Below, piece by piece: positions 1 through 11,399 of a stretch of DNA of 40,090 bases. Where the stretch lies: positions 233,642 to 273,731 of the forward strand of contig CAJNDS010002802.1 of NCBI GenBank assembly GCA_905221605.1, given 5' to 3'. Each line of letters opens with the position of its first letter. Position 1 is the stretch's first letter. The notes beneath the pieces are model-generated. The model saw nothing but the letters and a program-made list of their open reading frames with translations. It did no database searches and was not told the origin of the DNA. The translations under genes and the position numbers were made by a program. Source of the DNA: Symbiodinium natans (Eukaryota > Sar > Dinophyceae > Suessiales > Symbiodiniaceae).

Positions 1-24
1 GGGCCGCATGGTGACCCGGGATGT

Positions 25-42
25 GTAGCCATGTTGGCTGAA
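25..42 (+). other. DinoSL-like sequence (possible relic spliced leader)
   Basis: GTAGCCATGTTGGCTGAA differs at two places from the matching part of the conserved dinoflagellate spliced leader (…GTAGCCATTTTGGCTCAAG). It lies about 250 bp before the first kelch-like exon on the same strand. Relic leaders are known in front of dinoflagellate genes that went through mRNA and were re-inserted. The match is short and imperfect, and chance cannot be excluded. Confidence 0.35.
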
Positions 43-282
43 TAGAGGGGCCGGCATAACGCTTCAGGTGATACAAGTGGCAAGTGGCAAGCCTATGAAA
101 CTCGTCATCCCTTCAATTGAGCCCGGAGAATGGGTGGGGCAGGTGCCACGCAGGCACAAAAGGACTATCATGATGACCGCTGCTGAAGGAAAAGAGAGGC
201 GAGAATGAAGGTGACACAGCAAGCACGACACCCAAGTTTGAGGCACAACCGGCCACACGACGATTGCTGGAAGAGACCTTGT

Positions 283-2125
283 GTTGCCACAGGCCAACAC
301 CTTCACTGACCCCAAGCCGTTGCAGCCGGACGGCCTGGCACGCCAAGCTCACACTGCCGTGTGGGACGCACAGGCGCGGGCCATGCTGGTTTTTGCAGGA
401 AGACAACCCACGACTGGGGTGACCAATCGGACCAACGATCTCCTGAAGTATGACATCGAGGCGGGTTGAGTCCGGCTTCGTCTAGCACGGATGCCTTTCA
501 TAGCAAATTGGACACAAGTTCCTGTTCTTCCACTGTGGTGGTTAACGCAATCTGATGTCCATGGGGATGGGAGGTGAATTCTTGGACGCGCCTGACGCCA
601 CAGGGAGCAGCACCTGGTGCACGTCAGGGAGCCTCGTTCCGCATATCCAAACCTTTTGGCCATTGACACAGACAGAGGTTGCCGTGGAAAAGATGCAACT
701 TTGGACAGGTCACGTTGCAGTGTGGGCTTCACCAGATCGAGCCATGCTTGTTTTTGGAGGCCAGCAGGGCCACGATGTACCGCTGGCAGTTGATGGGGGC
801 ATTTAGCAGTCTTCAACTTGTGCACATATATAACCATGAGTTTGGGGGAATTTGCGGCCCTAGACTAGATAGAATCTGGGGAAGGGAGGACTAGCGCTCC
901 CAATTTCTGGAGTTTTTTGACGTGTATCCTTGTTAAAAAACTGCAAATTCTCTTGAATATTCCAAGATATCTGAAGCCCCTGTGAGAACGAGATGTTGAA
1001 GATTTGAACCGCTGGTCATAAATCTCCCAAAGCCCTACCTAAGTCCTAAAGCCGCTTAAGTTTTCACCCTAAGCCTAAGCCTGATCTTTCGGCCGGGTCG
1101 TCTAGGGCCGAACATGAGGGCTGCGCAACAGGTTGTGAATAACCTGCATTAGTTGCGAATTGCTGGATGCCTGGTATAGTAAGGATAGCATACTCCTTAC
1201 TATGAGACGCCCACCAGGGTCCTAATCTTTATAGCGCAGCCGACCTCCATAGGAGGAGTTCCTTGCTGTAATTGGCTGGGGCGCACTTGTATGTCCCATC
1301 GCTTCTCACGAGGCCCACAGCAGACTGCGCGCACAGATGGTTAGAGTTTGTGTGTGAACGAAGTTCAAGAGCGATAACCCTTCATGTCTTCAAAGCACAA
1401 TTTCCCCGACCGTTTTGTACAACCTCCTACTTGTGTGGACAAACCGATTGCGAAAAAAGACGCCACCGGCGTCAGAGTCGCGATCAGGATTGGCAGCATT
1501 GAGGCTGAGGCTTCCCACGACGAGTCCATGGACCGAGTTAAGCAACGGGAAGCGCCGCGCAGCAAAAATGTCAAACTGGCCCAATCAGTACGCGCAGCTG
1601 AGAAGGACTTCTGGCTAGAGTCGGAGCCACTGCACCGCGCCACAGCAGCGTCATACCAGGTATGGAAACAAAGTGGCACTTGCAGTTTGGGTGTGCATTT
1701 TGCGTGGGCTGGGGATTCACCATGTTAAATCGTGACATGTCAGATTTTGAGGCTAGAGCCGTGAAGTTCTACAAAGTTTACGGGTGTCAATGTGCTCTGC
1801 GACGTTTTCGCCAGGGAATGGGGCCGAGAACGACCTCTGGCGGTACAGCGTGCAGGCTGGGCCCACCCACTTCGATCCGGCTTTTCACCGTAAGAACTCT
1901 CAGGTAATGATTTTGCAATGGACATGTGGTGGCTGGTGGCTGTCAGGGTTGAGAGCATCAACGCAAACACCTCCAAAGCCCCACGAACTCTACACCCCAA
2001 ACCCCCTCAAGCCTAGATTGTCCTAAGCCAACACTTCCTGCAACCTCCAATCGCCTCGCTCAGGCCAACAAGTGGGAGGAGTTGCTTCCACCCAACCGCA
2101 TGAACCCGTGGCCGACCGGCGCCTG
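283..2125 (+). pseudogene. Kelch-repeat (beta-propeller) gene fragments, split into exon-like blocks
   Basis: Four separate blocks read as pieces of galactose-oxidase/kelch blades. Block 1 (about 283-466) has HTAVWDAQARAMLVFAGRQ followed by NDLLKYDIEAG, a nearly complete blade. Block 2 (about 700-800) has GHVAVWASPDRAMLVFGGQQ, the first half of a blade. Block 3 (about 1805-1860) has ENDLWRYSVQAG, the second half of such a blade. Block 4 (about 2068-2100) has NKWEELLPPN, typical of the strand after the D-L-W-x-Y motif. All are on the plus strand and in kelch order, so this may be a multi-exon gene with introns of a few hundred bp to 1 kb, or a decayed copy. No ATG-to-stop frame joins them and I could not fix splice sites. 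Kelch propellers bind proteins; no specific role can be given. A 114-codon open frame at 1384-1728 between blocks 2 and 3 is not recognised. Confidence 0.5.
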
Positions 2126-3440
2126 CCCCTGCATTTCGATTCCGATGGTGGCAGGTTGCGCTTCCGCGGTTTAACCTAGGAATAGCTCGATATATTGTAG
2201 CTTAGTCGTCCTGTAGGTAACCAAAAGGTTATTGGAAACTAGATTAGTCTCAGTACCATGGACGTCCATGGCACCGAGTGCCTTTTCATCTTCCAGTTGA
2301 TGGCGCGGGTAGTTCTGCTACATGGCTATGCAGCATATGCGCTATGCTTCAGATGTCCATGAGGCGCGACATGTTTGCCCAGAAGTGCAAAACTGTCACT
2401 TTTACAAACGTTTCGCGCTCAGGGTTTCTGCGCAATGCTTTGCTTGCAACTCTCTACGCAGTCTCATCTCACCGCTGTGATGCATCCATCATCCTGCGTT
2501 GAGCAAAAAGCGGCAAGAGCATGTCCGCAAAGGGTGAGCGTTTTGAAACACCTTTTAAGGTCCTTGTGGGCGGACCTTCTAGGATTGGCGACTGGTTATG
2601 GACTTGAACCATCGCTTGAAGTGCTGAACCTTGGAATTGAACACCTTGAGGAAGTGCGAAACTGCACCAACTTAGTACCAGGCCGGGCAGCTCACCGATA
2701 CATCGTGCGAACAGCTCATAAAGGTGTGAGTCAAAGCGTGTGCGTGTGCATGCCAGAAATGTTGCCCCTCGCACGGATGCGCTTTGCAGGAACTGCGGTT
2801 TCTGCTGTACTGGTCCTTTCTTCTGACCCTCGCTGCGGGGGGGCGGGCATGGCCTGCGCCAAGCAAACCCGCCTAGAACCTTCAAACCCTCAAGCAATCA
2901 AGCTCTGAACAGTCGGGTGTTGAAGGCTTTGCGCACTTGTTGAGGGTCCTCATGTTCGATGCTGGTGCTGTCTAGGTTGAAATGCTTCGGTTGAAGTGTT
3001 CGTAGATTTCTGGCTCGTCGCCGGTCCATTCCGCATGAGCCTGTGCAAACGAGCCATCAGGTCACACAGCTGTGTGGGCTCGTGCAGAGGGCACGATGCT
3101 GCTTTCAGCCGCCATGTGGGAGTATGATTACCAGGCGCTTCATGTTTTAGACCGTAATTACATGTTACGGGCGGCCCGACAGTTGGCAGAGCTGTAACAT
3201 GGCTTTTCTTCAATAGAGACGCTGGTCAGCTGGAAGTGGTCAAGAAAATGGCATTTGCAGACTACGTGACTACGGGGGCTTCCTTATCTGATGATTGTTG
3301 GCCGCTTTTTCTAGACTATCTTCGGCTTGGAGAACTCGGATGGCAGCTTCAAGTGTCAGCGCCACCGCTACATTAATACATGTGATCCTGAAGCCGTCAA
3401 GTCAACCAGCAGTATTGTAATATCAATGGTTATAGTGGGA
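2126..3440. other. No recognisable gene
   Basis: Mixed-composition DNA with several short open frames (for example 177 codons at 2375-2908 plus, 142 codons at 2469-2897 minus). None shows a domain, motif or biased composition I recognise, and overlapping frames on both strands argue that they are incidental. This could be the 3' continuation or introns of the kelch-like locus. Confidence 0.5.
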
Positions 3441-3464
3441 ACGTGTGTTGATTTTTGCTCCTTC

Positions 3465-3530
3465 TTTTGCTCGGCCAGCCGCGTCCTGAACAGAATGTTT
3501 GTTTTTCTCGGCTAGACGCGTCCCGAATAC
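3465..3530 (+). repeat. Dispersed GGCCAGCCGCG short repeat, two tandem copies
   Basis: CTCGGCCAGCCGCGTCC…GAACA is followed about 40 bp later by CTCGGCTAGACGCGTCCCGAA. The same short module (T-rich run, then GGCCAGCCGCG, then GAACAAA-type sequence) recurs near 20232, 26512 and 26558, and in weaker form near 25500 and 23742. It is a dispersed family of unknown nature. Confidence 0.55.
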
Positions 3531-3559
3531 AAAACAGCATCGCGGCAAGGGTGTTGTGC

Positions 3560-3606
3560 AATATATACATATATACATACACATATACAATAAGATATGT
3601 GTATGT
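3560..3606. repeat. TATACA/TATATA microsatellite
   Basis: Short run of TATACATA units; no coding potential. Confidence 0.8.
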
Positions 3607-3754
3607 TTGTTTTTGTATAAGAGGTTTTCCTATAAACATAGAGCATAGAGGGTTTTCATGCAAACATAGAAGAAATATAGTTTCCTTCTAATGACATTTC
3701 GATGCATAAACAATTTTCTATTGAGAGGTGTTCCTGTGGAGATATGGAGACATA

Positions 3755-3970
3755 CTGTGGATGGACAAAATCTTGCACCGCTTTTCAGAAACATCTTTTT
3801 TGTGTTCCCGTGCCCCCTTTTTAACATTGGCTGTACCGGCCGGATTTGCTCCAATGGCCGAAATCTTGCACCGCTCAAGCAGTCCTAGCCGCCAATGTTA
3901 AGCAGGGGGCGCGGGGCTTGATGCCTCAATCGTTTGAAGTACGCATGTAAAGATTTCGTCCATCCACCGA
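3755..3970 (+). mobile_element. Fold-back MITE, copy 1
   Basis: About 216 bp with terminal inverted repeats: the left end is CTGTGGATGGACAAAATCTT, and the right end, read in reverse complement, is CGGTGGATGGACGAAATCTT. A second nested inverted pair lies inside (TTAACATTGGC near 3822 and GCCAATGTTAA near 3892), and GAAATCTTGCACCGCTCA occurs internally as well as at the left end. A diverged second copy is at 19901-20133. No transposase frame is present. The right end joins directly to the 610-bp repeat array. Confidence 0.75.
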
Positions 3971-5993
3971 AGGGCAGAAGCTTTTGCATCTTTTGCGCAC
4001 CTACAGTAACTGGAAGCTGATCTAGCGCGTGCCCACCCTTTTGCACACCTACAGAAACTGGAAGCTGACAAAATGCTGGAAAATCTAGCATTTTGCTGTT
4101 TTGGACATTAAGAAGCTGTAAATGCAGCAAACGCATGCAAAATGACAGTCAACACTCAGTCAAGACTCCAGTCAACACTCAGTGAACACTACAGTCAACA
4201 TTACAGTCAACACTGCCAAAAGTCAACGCTGCCAAAACGCTGGAAAATCCAGTATTTTGCTGTTCTGGACATTAAGAAGCTTAAACAAAAAACAAAAAAA
4301 GAGTATATATATATATATTGATTTTCCTTTAAAAGAGTGAGTTGTGGAATCTGCAGGTTCTCCCAGGGTTTTCGCAAGGTGTTGACTGCAGTGTTGAGTG
4401 TAGTGTTGACTGAGTGTTGCCAGGGTGTTGACTGTAATTTTGCACGGATTTAAGGCACCTTGGGAGTGCACAACTGCATCCCAGCAAAGTTAAAGTGAAG
4501 TCATGGCTAATCACTCACGCTCGTAGAACATTCCACGCAACACTCGCCGAAAGGACCGAAGGGTAGAAGTGCTTTTGCATCTTTTGCGCACCTACAGTAA
4601 CTGGAAGCTGATATAGCGCGTGCCCACCCTTTTGCGCACCTACAGAAACTGGAAGCTGACACGATCTACAATCGCCGCTACAGTCAACGCTGCCAAAATG
4701 CTGGAAAATCTAGCGTCTTGCTGTTCTGGACATTAAGAAGCTGAGAACCAGTACTGCCTGTAAATGCAGCAAACGCGGGCAAAATGACAGTCAACACTCA
4801 ATCAACACTAGAGTCAACACTACAGTCAACACTGCCAAGGCGTTGGAAAATCCAGCATTTGGCTGTTTTGGACCAAAAAGCCAAAAAAATGTACAAAGGT
4901 ATATATATATATATATGTATATACACATATATATATATTTTTTTATATTCCTTGACAAAGAGTGAATTGTGGAATCTGCAGGTTTTCCCAGGGTTTTCGC
5001 AAGGGTGTTGACTGTAGTGTTGAGTGTAGTGTTGACTGAGTGTTGCCTGGGTGTTGACTGTGATTTTGCACGTATTTAAGGCACCTTGGGAGTGCACAAC
5101 TGCATCCCAGCAAAGTTAAAGTGAAGTCATGGCTAATCACTCACGCTCGTAGAACATTCCCCGCAACACTCGCCGAAAGGACCGAAGGGTAGAAGTGCTT
5201 TTGCATCTTTTGCGCACCTACAGTAACTGGAAGCTGATATAGCGCGTGCCCACCCTTTTGCGCACCTACAGAAACTGGAAGCTGACACGATCTACAATCG
5301 CCGCTACAGTCAACGCTGCCAAAATGCTGGGAAATCTAGCGTCTTGCTGTTCTGGACATTAAGAAGCTGAGAACCAGTACTGCCTGTAAATGCAGCAAAC
5401 GCGGGCAAAATGACAGTCAACACTCAATCAACACTACAGTCAACACTGCCAAGGCGTTGGAAAATCCAGCATTTGGCTGTTTTGGACCAAAAAGCCAAAA
5501 AAATGTACAAAGGTATATATATATATGTATATACATATATATATATATTTTTTTATATTCCTTGACAAAGAGTGAATTGTGGAATCTGCAGGTTTTCCCA
5601 GGGTTTTCGCAAAGGTGTTGACTGTAGTGTTGAGTGTAGTGTTGACTGAGTGTTGCCTGGGTGTTGACTGTGATTTTGCACGTATTTAAGGCACCTTGGG
5701 AGTGCACAACTGCATCCCAGCAAAGTTAAAGTGAAGTCATGGCTAATCACTCACGCTCGTAGAACATTCCCGGCAACACTCGCCGAAGGGACCGAAGGGC
5801 AGAAGTGCTTTTGCATCTTTTGCGCACCTACAGTAACTGGAACCTGATATAGCGCGTGCCCACCCTTTTGCGCACCTACAGAAACTGGAAGCTGATATAA
5901 TCTACAATCGCCGCTACAGTCAACGCTGCCAAAATGCTGGAAAATCTAGCATCTTGCTGTTCTGGACATTAAGAAGCTTAAAAACCAGTATGA
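3966..5993 (+). repeat. Tandem array of ~610-bp units (about 3.3 copies)
   Basis: Units start at 3966, 4555, 5181 and 5791 (lengths 589, 626 and 610, last one truncated). Each starts ACCGAAGGG(t/c)AGAAG. Each then holds, in order, two CTACAGtAACTGGAAGCTGA modules, a TGCTGTTCTGGACATTAAGAAG stretch, a cluster of AGTCAACACT repeats, a TATATA core, an opposite-strand cluster of GTGTTGACTGTAGT repeats, and CACTCACGCTCGTAGAACATT. The AGTCAACACT clusters are inverted around the TA core, so each unit can fold into a long imperfect hairpin. Minus-strand open frames of 60-100 codons repeat in every unit because the unit repeats; I do not treat them as genes. Confidence 0.9.
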
Positions 5994-6327
5994 GTTTAAT
6001 GAACTTAATGAATTTATTGAACTTAATGAACTTAATGAACTTAATGAACTTAATGAACTTAATGAACTTAATGAACTTCATGAACTTCATGAGCTTCATG
6101 AGCTTCATGAGCTTCCTGAACTTCCTGAACTTCCTGAACTTCCTGAACTTCCTGAACTTCATGAACTTCAAGAACTTCATGAGCTTCATGAACTTCCTGA
6201 ACTTCCTGAACTTCCTGAACTTCCTGAACTTCCTGAACTTCCTGAACTTCCTGAACTTCATGAACTTCAAGAACTTCATGAACTTCATGAACTTCATGAA
6301 CCCTATGAACTTAATGAACTTAATGAA
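5994..6327 (+). repeat. 9-bp minisatellite, AACTTAATG / AACTTCCTG / AACTTCATG variants
   Basis: Continuous 9-bp units of the form AACTTNNTG, with AACTTAATG at the left, a block of AACTTCCTG in the middle, and AACTTCATG between. Frames stay open on both strands only because the unit is a multiple of three. Confidence 0.95.
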
Positions 6328-6700
6328 TTGAACGAATTGAATGAATTGAATGAATTGAATGAATTGAACGAATTGACTGAATTGAATGATTTGAATGAAT
6401 TGAATGAATTGAATGAATTGAATGAATTGAATGAATTGAATGAATTGAATGAATTGAATGAATTGAATGAGTTGAATGAGTTGAATGAGTTGAATGAATT
6501 GAATGAATTGAATGAATTGAATGAACTGAATGAATTGAATGAATTGAATGAATCGAATGAATTGAATGAATTGAATGAATTGAATGAATTGAATGAATTG
6601 AATGAATTGAATGAATTGAATGAATTGAATGAATTGAATGAATTGAATGAATTGAATGAATTGAATGAATTGAATGAATTGAATGAATTTGAATGAATTG
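6328..6700 (+). repeat. 9-bp minisatellite (AATGAATTG)n
   Basis: About 40 units of AATGAATTG with rare substitutions (for example GAGTTG near 6479-6491). The plus frame reads as an uninterrupted Asn-Glu-Leu polymer of about 122 residues. No promoter context, composition change or flanking domain supports translation. Confidence 0.95.
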
Positions 6701-9700
6701 AATAATGAATTCAGTTAACTTAATTAAATTAACTAATTTAGTCTAACTAATTGAATTAAGTTTTTTTTCATTAATTTCAATATTTTAATTGATTTTATTA
6801 ATTTTATTATTTGAATTAACTTAATTAATTTAATTATTTAATTAGCTTAATTAATTTCATGAATTTAAGTATTTTTGATTCATTTAAATTCATGTAGTTC
6901 TTTAATTAATTTTAATTAATTAATCAAATTAATTAATTAATGTAATTAATGTAATTAATGTAATTAATGTAATTAATGTAATTAATTTAAGTAATTTAAT
7001 AATTTAATTTAATTGATTTAATTAATTTAAGTAATTAAATTAATTTAATTTATTTCATTAATTTAATTAATTTCGTGAATTTAGTTCTTTTAATTAAATT
7101 AATTGTTTTAATTAATTTAATTAATTTAATTAATTTATTATCTTGATTAATTAATTTAAGTATTTAATGAATATTAATTTCATTAGTTTAATTAATCTAA
7201 TTCATTAGTTAATTAATCTAATTAATTCAATTAGTTGAATTAATCTATTATTTAATTAGTTTAATTATTTAATTAATTTAGGTTTTAAGTATTTTAATTC
7301 ATTTAATTCAGTTAATTCATTTAATTCATTTAATTCATTTAATTCATTATTCATTTATTCATTTAATTAACATTTAGTTAATTTAATAACTACATTAGTT
7401 TAATTAATTTGATGAATTTTATCACCTTAGTCAATTTAAATAGTTAACTAACTTAATTAATTTAAGTCATGTAATTAATTTGATTAATTCAAGTAGTTTC
7501 ATGAATTTAATGAATTTAATCAATTTAATGAATTTAATGAATGAATGAATTTAATGAATTTCATGAATTTCATTCATGAATTTCATGAATTTCATAATTT
7601 CATGAATTTCATGAATTTCATGAATTTCATGAATTTCATGAATTCATGAATTTCATGAATTTCATGAATTCATGAATTCATGAATTTCATGAATTTCATG
7701 AATTCATGAATTTCATGAATTTAATGAACTTAATGAATTTAATGCATTTAATGCATTTAATGAATTTAATGAATTAAATGAATTTATGAATTAATGAATT
7801 TAATGAATTTACTGAATTTAATGAATTTAATGAATTTAATGAATTTAATGAATTTAATGAATTTAATGAATTTAATGAATTTAATGAATTTAGTGAGTTT
7901 AATGAGTTTAATGAGTTTATTGAGTTTAATGAATTTAATGAATTTAATGAATTTAATGATTTAATGAATTTAATGAATTTAATGAATTTAATTAATTTTC
8001 ATGAATTTCATGAATTTAATGAATTTCAAATTTTATGAATGTAACCAGTTTACTCAGTTTAACTAAATTACTTAAATAGTTAAATTAATTGAGTTCATTG
8101 AATTCGAAAGAATTGAAAAATGATCTAATTAATTTCATTATTCCAATTGACCGACCGATTAAATTCTTTAAAGGAATTGAATTCGAAGAAATTAAAAAAA
8201 CTTCATTCTTTCAATTATTCAATTAATTCAATTAATTCAATTAATTCAATTAATTCAATTAATTCAATTAATTCAATTAATTCAATTAATTCAATTATTC
8301 AATTAATTCAATTAATTCAATTAATTCAATTTTAATTCAATTAATTCATTGAATTCATTCAATGGATTCAATTAATTCAAATAATTCAAAATTTAATTGA
8401 TTTACTTATTTTTATTCATTTAATTCATTTAATTCGGTTAATTTAATTCGTTTAGTTTAATTAATTTAATTAATTGAGTTAATGAAATTGATTCCTTAAA
8501 CAAGTTAGTTTAATTAGTTTAAATAATTTAATGAATTTAATGAATTCAGTGAATTTAATGAACTTAATGAATTCAATTAATTTAATGAATTCAACTAATT
8601 TAATTAATTTGACTGTTTTCATTTAATGAGTGTAATTACTTGTATTAGCCGACAATTAATCAAATTAGTTGAATTAGTTAAATTGATTGCATTTTTCTCG
8701 AGGTGCCTGTTGGGCATTTAATCATGCAATTCCTGAGCATTTAAATTAATTCAATTAATTCAATTCGGAGAAATGAAAAAACAATTTAATTTAATTCAAG
8801 TAGTTTAATTAATCCAATTGACCGACCGGTTAAACTAATTAAATTATTTGAATTCGAAGAAGTTGAAAAAACTCATTCAGTTCATTTGTTTAATTTAATT
8901 AATTTAATTAATTCAATTCATTTAACTAATGTAATTAACTTAATCAATTTAATAATTTCAAGTAATTTAATTCGTTTAATTAACTAAATTAATTTATTTA
9001 AGTTAATTAATTTAATTAGTCTAATTAATGTAATTAATTTTAATTATTATCTAATTTAATTAATTCATTAATTTAATTAATTTTCTTAGTTTGATGAAAT
9101 TAATTATTTCTTTTAATTAAGCCAATTGACGAGATTAAACTAATTAAATTCATTGAATTCGAAGAGAATTGGAAGAATAGTTTCAGTAATTTTAATCAGT
9201 TTAACTATTTTAATTTAATTAATTTGATTAATGTAGTTAATTTTAATTGTTTTAATGGCGTTAATTTAATTTCTCTAATAAATTTACCTAATTAGTAATT
9301 TAATTAATTTAATGAATTATTTAAGTTAATGTAAATGAATTTCATTCATTTGAGGAATGAACTGAATTTAATTAATGTAATTAATTCATTTAATCATTAA
9401 TTGGTTTAATTAATTTAAGTAATTTAATTCATTTATTAAGTTAATTAATTTAATGAGTTTGATTAATTTAAGCGATTTAGTTAATTTTGGTTTAATTTAA
9501 CTCATTTACTTAATTAACTAATTTAGTTAAATTGAAAAATTTTTTGATTTTAATTAATTTAATTGGTTTGATTTCCTTCACTTAGTTTACTTAATTTAGT
9601 TGGCTTAATTAATTTAGTTAGTTTAATTAATTTCATTATTTACTTAATTTAATGAATTTTTTCTTGATTTATTTAATTTCTTTAATTCAATTATTTTTAA

Positions 9701-10285
9701 TTAGTTTAATTAATTACATTAATGTAATTAATTAAATTAATTTAAGTAATTTTTGCAATTTTGTCATTTTAATTAATTAGACTAATTAGTTTTTTTGAGT
9801 TATTTAACTAATTTCATTAATTTCATACAAAATATATATATATATATTCAATTTAATTTACTCTTTCATGATTTAAATAGTTTAATTATTTAAGTAATTT
9901 ACTTATTAATACCGGTAGTTTTAGTTATACAATCCTCAGGAAACGCACCAAAAAATAATTCAATTAATTTATTTCATTCAATTAATTTAAGTAATTCAAT
10001 TAATTTAATTAATTCAATTGCCAGATGATTATTTTATTTGAATTAATTGAATTCGAAGAAATTGAAAGACTAGTTTAATTAATTTAACTAGTTTAATTAG
10101 TTGAATTAGCCGACAATTAAATTAGTTAAATGACTCTAATTATTTCAAATAAAGAAATTAATTAATCTATTTTTTCGAGGTGCTTCCTGAGGATTTAAAC
10201 ATTCAATTATTGAGCAATTAAATTATTCAAATTAATTGAATTCGAAGAAGTTAGAAAGTTATTTAATTAATTTAACTAATTTAAT
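6701..10285. repeat. AT desert derived from 9-bp AATTTAATT-type repeats
   Basis: About 3.6 kb with almost no G or C. Clean sub-blocks are visible: AATTTCATG units near 7550-7730, AATTTAATG units near 7800-7990, and TTCAATTAA units near 8212-8340, all 9 bp long. Rarer non-repeat islands recur in the same order: GACCGACCGRTTAAA followed by GAATTCGAAGAAATTGAAAAA (about 8145, 8818, 9128, with partial copies at 10045 and 10228), TTAGCCGACAATTAA (8645, 10106), and TCGAGGTGC(c/t)T…AATCATGCAATT-like sequence (8698, 10176). So an older, longer repeat unit underlies the 9-bp sequence. No gene seen. Confidence 0.9.
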
Positions 10286-10289
10286 TACC

Positions 10290-10520
10290 CCTTAAGTTTT
10301 TTTTGGAAAACCGAGCTCCGAAAATGACAAATCGCAAGCAGTGTCCACCTTAAGTTTTTCGAAAACTGAGCTTCCAAAATGACAAATCGCAAGCAGTGTC
10401 CCGAAAACTGAGTTCCCAAAATGACAAATCGCAAGCAATGTTCATTTGGAAAACCGAGCTCCCAAAAGGACAAGTCGCAAGCAGTGTCCCCCTTAAGTTG
10501 TTGGAAAACTGAGCTCCCGT
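10290..10520 (+). repeat. Tandem repeat with GACAAATCGCAAGCAGTGTC core
   Basis: Core copies start at about 10326, 10381, 10422 and 10470, separated by GGAAAACYGAGCTCCCAAAA-type spacers. Two further copies occur away from the array at about 11295 and 11350. Confidence 0.85.
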
Positions 10521-10534
10521 AATTTGGGAAACGG

Positions 10535-10815
10535 CGCCGCGTAGATCCAGGCAGATTTTGTCCATGGTGGTTTTGCAAATAGATCCAGGCAGACTTTGTC
10601 CATCGTGTTGTCTCAAAATATGCGAAGGACAATATCTGCCTGGATCTACGCGCCATGTGTTTTGTAAGAAAACAGCGCCGCGTAGATCCAGGCAGGTTTT
10701 GTCCCTGGTGCATGTTTTGTCAACACAAACGACGGACAAAATCTGCCTGGGTCTGCGCGCCACGTTTTGTAAGAAAACAACCCTGCGTGGATCCAAGCAA
10801 ATTTTGCACATGGTG
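10535..10815. repeat. Alternating-orientation repeats of GATCCAGGCAGATTTTGTCC
   Basis: Six copies of a ~25-bp module (CGCGTAGATCCAGGCAG…TTTTGTCC) in orientation + + - + - + starting near 10543, 10582, 10626, 10684, 10735 and 10787. Neighbouring opposite copies could form hairpins with 20-40-bp loops. Open frames here appear on both strands and are not credible genes. Confidence 0.85.
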
Positions 10816-11150
10816 TTTTCTGAGAAAACCTCCAAGGCAAGGTTAGACTATTTCCTGACTATTATCCTATTCTCCGAAAATACACTATGTAGGTTTATTT
10901 CGTGAGTAGGCTCTATTCTATATGATCATATAGCCCTGAATCATCCCATTTGACTAAATGGCCTTGGACAATCTGACGAAATAGCCTTGAACACTCTGTC
11001 CAAATGGAAGTAAAAGACTTGCTATTGACTTTTTTTTGTGAGAAACGAAGAAAAGTCATATATTGTAGCATGTCTTCTCGAATAAACCTCTACAGAACCG
11101 AAACCCTGAACTTTAAGCCTTATAAACTAATCAAAAGTCCAAACGGGTTT
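10816..11150. other. No feature seen
   Basis: Ordinary mixed-composition sequence between the inverted repeats and telomere-like sequence. No domain-bearing frame or repeat recognised. Confidence 0.5.
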
Positions 11151-11285
11151 TTGGTTTGGGGCTTAAGGTTTAGTGTTCAGGGTTCAGGATTTGTTGTTCA
11201 GGGTTTAGGCTTTAGGGTTTAGTGTGTAGGGTTTAGGGTTTAGTTTCTAGGGTTTAGTGTTTATTGTTTAACGTTTACGGTGTTG
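11150..11285 (+). repeat. Degenerate interstitial telomeric repeat (TTTAGGG)
   Basis: Multiple GGGTTTAG and GGTTTAGTG variants with the G-rich strand on plus. The sequence is decayed: few perfect heptamers remain. Confidence 0.75.
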
Positions 11286-11399
11286 CTTCCAAAAGACAAA
11301 TCGCAAGCACTGTCCCCCTTTGATTTTGGAAGGATTTATGCTCCCAAAAGACAAATCGCAAGCACCGCCCCCCTCCCTACCCTCCGCTCCGCTCCCTGT

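Noticed and set aside
1384-1728. 114-codon ORF as a gene
   Set aside because: Overlapped by open frames on the other strand, no domain recognised, and it lies between kelch exon blocks.
6328-6696. 122-codon Asn-Glu-Leu repeat protein
   Set aside because: Pure translation of the 9-bp repeat; no unique flanking domain or signal.
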